A stretch of DNA of 10,915 nt from an uncultured Chthonomonas sp. (GTDB lineage Bacteria; Armatimonadota; Chthonomonadetes; Chthonomonadales; CAJBBX01): the NCBI GenBank assembly GCA_903886985.1, contig CAISOI010000826.1:1-10915 (forward strand). Direction: 5' to 3'. The notes beneath the pieces were generated by a model. The model ran no database searches. It was not told the origin of the DNA and saw only the letters and a program-made list of their open reading frames with translations. Both the position numbers and the translations under genes were made by a program. The first letter of the stretch is position 1, and the number at the start of each line of letters is the position of its first letter. Positions 6,940 to 10,915 of this stretch are shown here, piece by piece.

Positions 6940-6966
6940 TGTCATTCTTGGCCTGCGAAGAATCTG
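6940..6966. repeat. REP-like unit with ATTCTT/AAGAAT arms
   Basis: TGTCATTCTTGG runs into CCTGCGAAGAATCTGTC; ATTCTT (6944-6949) and AAGAAT (6958-6963) are perfect inverted arms around an 8-base loop. It shares the TGTCAT start with the unit at 6858 and resembles intergenic repeats of the TGTCATTCTGAG...GAAGAATCT type. Confidence 0.45.
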
Positions 6967-7019
6967 TCTTTGACGTTGCTGCGAGCAACTAGAACGACGC
7001 GCAATCTAATTCGACAAAC

Positions 7020-7063
7020 AAACAAAAAGCCCATCCCTACCCGCAAACGGATAAGGATGGACT
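7020..7063 (-). terminator. Rho-independent terminator of the PEP-CTERM gene
   Basis: On the minus strand a 16-pair stem, with three G-U pairs, forms between 7063-7048 and 7043-7028 around the tetraloop TTTG (7047-7044). TTTTTGTT (7028-7021) follows, with more T-rich sequence beyond. The stem begins 28 bases after the stop codon of the PEP-CTERM gene. Confidence 0.9.
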
Positions 7064-7091
7064 TGAGGTCTCTTCTCGTTAGCCGGAAAGA

Positions 7092-8033
7092 CTAAGACTT
7101 CGATCTCTTCATTCGCCTTCGTCGCCTTACGAAAGCAAGACCGCCCACAGAAAACGCCCCGACCCCCAGAGCAATCGCCCCGGGCTCTGGTACTGAAGAA
7201 CTATAATCGTACGCCAATCCAAACGGCATCGAGGGAACTGATGTGAAAGCACTCCTGGTTCCTCCGGGGGTTATCTTGTCGATGCTCCCATCCCTGGAGG
7301 CAAGCGCCATGTTGCCATTGGAATCAAAAGCCATTCCGTAGGGAGCAGTCGAATTGCTGGAGCTGAAAGTGGACTGCGAACCCCCGGGAGTAATTTTTGT
7401 GATCACCTTTGTGCCAAAGTCCGACACGAATACATCGTTACTGCTATCGACTGCCAACGCAAATGGGTTTGTAAAGCCGGATGAAAATAGGGATTTTACA
7501 CCGCCGGGAGTGAATTTGTAGATTTGACCACTATTCGCTTCCGAGACAAAGACATTACCATTTCCGTCTATCGCTAATCCGAACGGGGAATTCAATCCCG
7601 AGGCATAAGTTGATACAGCTCCAGCAGCGGTAATCTGGTAAATGTGGCTGTCAAAATCGGTGGCTAATAAGGTTCCGTCATTTTGAAATGCCATTCCATA
7701 TACGTTGTTCACTGCCGCAAACGACGATCTTGTTCCATCTGGAGTATATTTATAAATTTGTGCGTCTACATAATCTCCGACATATACATTCCCAATATTA
7801 TCCACAATAATTCCTTGGGCCTTGGATTGTGTTGCAAATGTGGAAACTGTTCCATCCTGAGCAATTTTGTAAATAGCGCCATTAATTTGGTCTGTTGCAT
7901 AAAGTGTCTGTGCATTAGCTGTATTCCCTACGAGCGGCAATCCCAGCCCGAAAATAGCAAGTGCTGCTAACTTGACCGACCTGTAACCAAACAATAATTG
8001 GTGTATTGACGATCCGTTGTTCTCCGAAGTCAT
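7092..8033 (-). CDS. Secreted six-bladed beta-propeller (NHL/SMP-30-like) with PEP-CTERM tail
   Basis: This 313-residue protein has a signal peptide (hydrophobic 20-37, probable cleavage after TANA, about 41) and then six repeats of about 40 residues. Each carries a strand such as IYKIAQDGTVSTF, IYKYTPDGTRSSF, IYKFTPGGVK or ITKITPGGSQSTF, starting near 54, 93, 131, 171, 211 and 251. This spacing indicates a six-bladed propeller of the NHL, Vgb or gluconolactonase type; no catalytic residues can be assigned. The C-terminus is a PEP-CTERM signal: VPEPG (281-285), a hydrophobic helix (286-301), then RRRRR (303-307). Exosortase would cut there, although none is in the window. The ATG at 8033 is chosen over an upstream TTG at 8078; AAAGGG (8051-8046) precedes it by a long 12 bases. 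A strong terminator follows. Confidence 0.9.
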   Translation of the reverse strand: MTSENNGSSIHQLLFGYRSVKLAALAIFGLGLPLVGNTANAQTLYATDQINGAIYKIAQDGTVSTFATQSKAQGIIVDNIGNVYVGDYVDAQIYKYTPDGTRSSFAAVNNVYGMAFQNDGTLLATDFDSHIYQITAAGAVSTYASGLNSPFGLAIDGNGNVFVSEANSGQIYKFTPGGVKSLFSSGFTNPFALAVDSSNDVFVSDFGTKVITKITPGGSQSTFSSSNSTAPYGMAFDSNGNMALASRDGSIDKITPGGTRSAFTSVPSMPFGLAYDYSSSVPEPGAIALGVGAFSVGGLAFVRRRRRMKRSKS

Positions 8034-8164
8034 TGTATTAATGTTCCCTTTGAATGCAAGATTATTGCGTATAAGCAAGTATAATGTTGGTCCGAAAAGT
8101 CAGGCATCTGTTCTCAATGTTACAATATTCTCACCTAACTAATAACAAGAAATCCCAAGACAAT
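8034..8164. other. Upstream region of the PEP-CTERM gene
   Basis: This region separates the PEP-CTERM start from the decayed oxidoreductase. On the minus strand TATACT (8083-8078) could be a -10 element, but I find no convincing -35. The N-terminal third of the decayed gene would be expected here and is not recognisable. Confidence 0.35.
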
Positions 8165-8902
8165 GATCACATAAGGTAAATATTGACCGTGGAATTAATC
8201 CTAAACAACGGGCATATCGGTGTCAAATTAGATCATAAGAATATCTTAAACAGATGTAGTACAGCGAGGATGAAATTGCTCGACATGTGTGTATGATGGA
8301 TCGTCTGCATTAATCGTCCGTTAGTAAATCAATAAGACAGCAAACATAATGTCAATCGACGTCTAACGGAAGTTGTGCGAAAAATGGTTTATAGACCACT
8401 TCATTCCGCCGCTGAGGAACAAAAGGCAAGACGCTTGTGGCAGCTAGTTAGAGAATAGAACTCAGATAATCCGTAAGGGGGAGGAAGAAGTTCGGCGGCA
8501 TTGGCCAGAGAGGTTGCCGCTGTTCTTTCAGATAGGTGCTACGGACTGGGTAGAAGACCGCTGGATATTGAACAGTCTGTGGAGCTATCTAAAGACTTGA
8601 AAGCTCTACGTGCCGATCTTGTCGACGCCTTATCAGGCGCGTGCAGTTAAGAAAGCGGAGATACCTGTAAGGGCCGGTTTACAGACTCCATTTGCATAAG
8701 AGATACTCAACCGGGCAGACGTTCATACCGGCGCGGTTGGCGTTCTTACGAGCCCGCGACAGTAAGACCGCATCATTCGAACAGGGCAGGCGAATATCGT
8801 TCTGCAGGGTAGCGAAATACATCGGAATCGCTACAGGTCGCGCTGAATAGGTGCTTACAAGACCGTGCGGATTTCAAGCTTATGGATAGAGTATCAACCA
8901 AT
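8165..8902 (+). pseudogene. Decayed Old Yellow Enzyme (NADH:flavin oxidoreductase, YqjM/NamA-like)
   Basis: Family landmarks appear in the right order on the plus strand but in two alternating frames. They are: a DHIR-stop-ILTVELILNNG-HIGVKLDH stretch (8165-8236), matching the helix and strand before the HAGRK motif; SIDV (8352) for GFDV; FIPPLRNKRQD (8400-8432) for FLSPLSNRRTD; LENR (8448-8459); PLFFQIGATDWVED (8517-8558) for the PLFVRISATDW strand; IEQSVELSKDLKALRADLVD (8567-8626); GLQTPFA (8676-8696); TGAVGVLTSP (8727-8756), the FMN phosphate region; and a tail ending near 8902. Stops interrupt at 8177, 8364, 8445, 8697, 8763 and 8844. The frame shifts between 8240 and 8352, near 8564 and again near 8645. 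Roughly 35-40 codons seem missing between the HAGRK and GFDV regions, and about 85 N-terminal residues are absent. The gene is therefore dead, decayed in place rather than by one sequencing error. The match is from memory of the family. Confidence 0.75.
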
Positions 8903-8988
8903 AGTTAGAGATAGATATGTTCTCAGAATACATAGAGGTTCGAAACATGTACGCATGATTAGCCGGTATGCCCAATTTCATTTAGGGT

Positions 8989-9561
8989 TTACTTCACGTA
9001 TCTCTTATATTCAATCTTCCACAGACTTTTCCAAGTCTTCCCGCCATCTCGAGTACCTTCCCAATCCCATGTGAACGAGTCTCGAGCGATGTCGTGAAAA
9101 ACCATCCTTTGATATGCGGCGACTCCATTGTGCATAACAGGATCAGTGGCGAATATCCGCTTGTCACCATCGACCTGGGCAACAAAGGTAAGGTAGCCCC
9201 CTTGATTGTCAACCCAAGTCTGTTTCCAAATTTTGCCTGGGGAGGATAATACCGACACGGACTTACCCTTTAACGGCGGTGGATTCGTATTGCCATGCGC
9301 TTCGAAATTCTCTTCAATGACATTACCAAGTATTTTGACAACGTGATTTTTGCCAGTCATCTTGTCTCCCTTTGCCGTTGTCCAGGTCAGATCCCAATCT
9401 CCTACCCAAAAATCGAATAGATTTGCGGACTGAGGGGTAACCAAGGCAGAACTCTGAGGACTGATTGGAGTGGAAATGGGAGATCCTCCGGCGCACGATA
9501 AAACCGTCATGGTTATCAAAGCGGTAATTGCAAACAACGTCATGGTACAGAACAACTTCAT
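8989..9561 (-). CDS. DUF1579-like (lipocalin-like) lipoprotein
   Basis: This 190-residue protein has a signal with a lipobox-like VLSC (Cys23), a Ser/Thr/Pro-rich linker, and a domain starting FDFWVGDWDLTW (49-60). Further landmarks are a G-N-V-I-x-E strand (79-84), WKQTWVDNQGGYLTF (112-126), FHDIARDSFTWDWE (155-168) and the ending DGGKTWKSLWKIEYKR. This pattern fits the DUF1579 or related lipocalin-like beta-barrel proteins of unknown function, probably anchored in the envelope. The frame opens at 9588, but GGAG (9571-9568) lies inside that longer frame, 6 bases before the ATG at 9561 and 3 before the ATG at 9564, so 9561 is chosen. A candidate promoter with a dyad over its -10 lies upstream. 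Confidence 0.85.
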   Translation of the reverse strand: MKLFCTMTLFAITALITMTVLSCAGGSPISTPISPQSSALVTPQSANLFDFWVGDWDLTWTTAKGDKMTGKNHVVKILGNVIEENFEAHGNTNPPPLKGKSVSVLSSPGKIWKQTWVDNQGGYLTFVAQVDGDKRIFATDPVMHNGVAAYQRMVFHDIARDSFTWDWEGTRDGGKTWKSLWKIEYKRYVK

Positions 9562-9625
9562 CATCTTCTCCAAAAAATGCATGGTCATTTTGAGATACGG
9601 AATAGCTGCAAATCACCAAAGTGAT

Positions 9626-9641
9626 CGTCATTATGATGACG
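9626..9641. promoter_or_regulatory. Dyad over the -10 box, possible operator
   Basis: CGTCAT and ATGACG flank TATG in perfect inverted symmetry, centred on the candidate -10 of the lipoprotein gene. A second small dyad, ATCAC-CAAA-GTGAT, lies just downstream at 9612-9625. Repressor binding is inference. Confidence 0.35.
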
Positions 9642-9658
9642 TGTACATTATCGACCAA
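9630..9658 (-). promoter_or_regulatory. Candidate promoter of the DUF1579-like gene
   Basis: On the minus strand TTGGTC (9658-9653) and CATAAT (9635-9630) are 17 bases apart. The -10 matches consensus at five of six positions and the -35 at three. A perfect 6-base dyad (9626-9641) overlaps the -10 box. Confidence 0.5.
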
Positions 9659-9836
9659 GTTCCACTGAGCTCAAATACATTTCTGCCGAATCAAAGTTAT
9701 GCCCTGTAAAGCTCGGGTAGATACCGGTAAGAAATATATGGCACCAATAGCCTCGGACGCGAATGGTTCCAAGCATTGACTGACTGGCAGTTGTCGGCAA
9801 ACATTTACATAATCAAAGAGCAAACGGTGATCGAAC

Positions 9837-10331
9837 CTATTTACGACTCTTCTCATAACCTTCGTCTATTGCCAGATCCCCGCCCTTCGATGCAGCCACC
9901 GAAAGCTCATCGCAGCGTTCATTTTCCGGGTTCCCCGCATGTCCTTTTACCCAGCTAAATTTCACTGAATGAGTTTCACAAAGGTTTAATAGCCGTTCCC
10001 AAAGGTCAGGGTTGATTGCCGGTTCCTTATTGCTTCGTTTCCAGCCATTGCGTCGCCAACTTTTCGCCCAACCAAGCATAATGCTGTCAGAAAGATACTT
10101 TGAATCGGTGTAGATAGTAACTTCACAGGGGTACCGGAGTACCTCAAGAGCAGCAATCGCGGCCATGATCTCCATGCGGTTGTTTGTTGTAAGCCGGTAG
10201 CCTGCAGAGAGTTCTTTGCGCTTTTCGTTGTAAAGCATAACTACACCGTATCCGCCTGGTCCGGGATTACCTTGACAGCCACCATCGGTATAGATTGTAA
10301 TTTTTTTGGGATCCGGCGAGTCGATTAACAA
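9837..10331 (-). CDS. rnhA: Ribonuclease HI
   Basis: This 164-residue cytoplasmic enzyme cleaves the RNA strand of RNA:DNA hybrids, such as Okazaki primers and R-loops. It is near the 155-residue length of E. coli RNase HI. The four catalytic acids are present: Asp16 in ITIYTDGGCQGNPGPGGYG, Glu54 in NNRMEIMAA, Asp76 in IYTDSKYL and Asp141 in NERCDELS. The assisting His131 lies in WVKGHAGNPENERCD, and the basic handle region SWRRNGWKRSNKEP (91-104) is also present. The start is taken as TTG at 10331, with AGGA 7 bases upstream; no ATG lies near the start of the domain. It is divergent from the transporter-like gene, and a perfect dyad (10341-10357) sits immediately upstream. Confidence 0.96.
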   Translation of the reverse strand: MLIDSPDPKKITIYTDGGCQGNPGPGGYGVVMLYNEKRKELSAGYRLTTNNRMEIMAAIAALEVLRYPCEVTIYTDSKYLSDSIMLGWAKSWRRNGWKRSNKEPAINPDLWERLLNLCETHSVKFSWVKGHAGNPENERCDELSVAASKGGDLAIDEGYEKSRK

Positions 10332-10340
10332 AGATAGGTC

Positions 10341-10357
10341 CTGTAAAGTGTTTACAG
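10341..10357. promoter_or_regulatory. Perfect dyad in the rnhA leader, possible operator
   Basis: CTGTAAA-GTG-TTTACAG is a perfect 7-base inverted repeat around a 3-base centre. It lies between a -10-like TACAAT on the minus strand (10364-10359) and the rnhA ribosome site, over the likely transcription start. No convincing -35 was found for that -10. It could be an operator or a short mRNA hairpin. Confidence 0.45.
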
Positions 10358-10430
10358 CATTGTACCTTTGGTAAGAGATTGATCATTCCAACTTGAAACC
10401 ACGTTCAGCTCCGCACGTATTCTGTACAGG

Positions 10431-10436
10431 TACAAT
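10431..10436 (+). promoter_or_regulatory. -10-like TACAAT upstream of the transporter-like gene
   Basis: AGGTACAATC (10428-10437) lies 61 bases upstream of the ATG at 10498 and repeats the AGGTACAAT core found on the other strand ahead of rnhA. No clear -35 sits at standard spacing, so this is tentative. Confidence 0.3.
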
Positions 10437-10497
10437 CACACCATCGACAACGAGCATCACCTATTTTCGACCTACCAAACCTAACGGAGACTACTTG

Positions 10498-10915
10498 ATG
10501 AAGAGTTTGATCTTTTTGGTGTTAGCACTATCTGCAGTTACTGTCTCACCTGCATTTTCCCAAGATGCGGCCAAGAAAGACCCTCTTGCAGGAGCCAGTG
10601 ATAAAGCAGAAAAGGGTGAGCCCATCGATACCGACCGAGGCAATTTCACAAATGGAATAGGAACGGTTCCAAAAGGAAGTTATCAAATCGAGACGGGTTA
10701 CTCCCTCACCCGCCTGAACGGGACTCATCAGCAGACCTTGGGCGAAGCCCTTTTTCGCGCTCCGCTGACAGACAAGAGCGAAATTCGACTTGGTTTGAAC
10801 TCCTACCAATCCATTACGGGAGCTGGAAACAGCGCTTACGGTTTTCAGGATTTGAGCATCGGTTACAAATTGAAAATCAAGGAACAGACCGGCGCAAGTG
10901 GTTTGGGCTGCCCGG
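10498..10915 (+). CDS. Outer-membrane transporter-like protein (MetA phenol-degradation family), N-terminal part
   Basis: The first 139 codons are in the window and the frame is open to the right edge. A Sec signal peptide (MKSLIFLVLALSAVTVSPAFS, cleaved before Gln22) is followed by a short charged linker, then IDTDRGNFTNGIGTVPKGSY and QIETGYSLTRLNG, TLGEALFRAPLTDKSEIRLG and GFQDLSIGYKLKI. This alternation of beta strands and the opening I-D-T-D-R-x-N-F-T are typical of the Phenol_MetA_deg family of predicted outer-membrane beta-barrels, usually about 250-300 residues. Substrate is unknown; the family name does not establish phenol transport. Here the usual Pro after D-R is Gly. CGGAG (10483-10487) lies 10 bases before the ATG. 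The gene is divergent from rnhA, with an intergenic gap of 166 bases. Confidence 0.85.
   Translation, partial: MKSLIFLVLALSAVTVSPAFSQDAAKKDPLAGASDKAEKGEPIDTDRGNFTNGIGTVPKGSYQIETGYSLTRLNGTHQQTLGEALFRAPLTDKSEIRLGLNSYQSITGAGNSAYGFQDLSIGYKLKIKEQTGASGLGCP

Larger units (their letters stand above)
6619..7019. other. Gene-free stretch with two degenerate REP-like dyads
   Basis: About 400 bases separate the Uma2 stop from the terminator of the leftward PEP-CTERM gene. I find no intact gene. It holds two REP-like units (6858-6884, 6940-6966) and, on the minus strand at 6820-6761, a stop-ended 19-codon run reading VDWVYAGGTSALLALGHYG. That run looks coding and may be the end of a lost gene, but I cannot identify it. 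A 6-base hairpin at 6627-6643 lacks a T-tract. Confidence 0.5.

Noticed and set aside
8100..8950. Structured RNA gene (RNase P, tmRNA or similar) in the long gap
   Set aside because: I found none of the conserved motifs of those RNAs; the protein-level match to an oxidoreductase explains most of the stretch better.
8865..9074. 69-codon rightward frame
   Set aside because: It starts at a GTG inside the decayed oxidoreductase tail and then runs antisense to the lipoprotein gene.
9671..9856. 61-codon leftward frame overlapping the end of rnhA
   Set aside because: No ribosome site, no recognisable domain, and it overlaps the conserved rnhA 3' end.
1..10915. CRISPR arrays, tRNA or rRNA genes, insertion-sequence transposases, defence operons
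   Set aside because: No regularly spaced direct repeats, no cloverleaf-like sequence with a T-loop, and no transposase motifs seen. The Uma2 gene alone is not evidence of a defence system.

Overview
The window reads as chromosomal DNA from a free-living bacterium, most likely a member of the Armatimonadota. The best evidence is the pre-pilin at 1736-2578: its N-terminus continues into FPVFAQAREAAR and it carries an H-x9-DG motif near the C-terminus, a combination I associate with that phylum. A PEP-CTERM protein, a Uma2-family nuclease and a CRTAC1/TPR lipoprotein pair fit the same background. The phylum call is inference from family knowledge. I see no tRNA, rRNA, CRISPR array, intact transposase or phage gene.

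Left part (1-1000): a leftward unit starts from a textbook sigma-70 promoter (891-919). It encodes a CoA-binding-fold protein (443-865), then the N-terminal part of a membrane protein that runs off the left edge. The first ~80 bases are very AT-rich and also read rightward as a possible regulator tail, so this edge may be a rearrangement junction or an assembly join.

Middle (1150-6620), rightward: a strong promoter (1155-1183) precedes a small single-TM protein rich in Gly and Pro (1258-1512). It is followed by the pre-pilin, which has a leader hairpin (1661-1709) and a strong terminator (2601-2652). Next come a membrane-anchored TPR protein and, 42 bases on, a Tat-type lipoprotein with seven FG-GAP-like Asp-rich motifs and an ASPIC/UnbV C-terminus, probably one operon. 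A Uma2 gene follows with its own promoter.

Right part (6620-10915): 6619-7019 is gene-free and holds two degenerate REP-like dyads. Then, leftward, come a secreted six-bladed propeller protein with a PEP-CTERM tail and a strong terminator, a DUF1579-like lipoprotein, and RNase HI. Between the first two, the roughly 950-base gap is not empty: 8165-8902 reads rightward as a badly decayed Old Yellow Enzyme gene. The last 418 bases are the start of an outer-membrane MetA-type transporter-like protein, divergent from rnhA.

Most intact products are envelope or secreted proteins (pilin, lipoproteins, PEP-CTERM, outer-membrane barrel). Apart from the TPR/CRTAC1 pair and the small protein next to the pilin, the genes look like separate units. 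I found no convincing new defence or mobile system.
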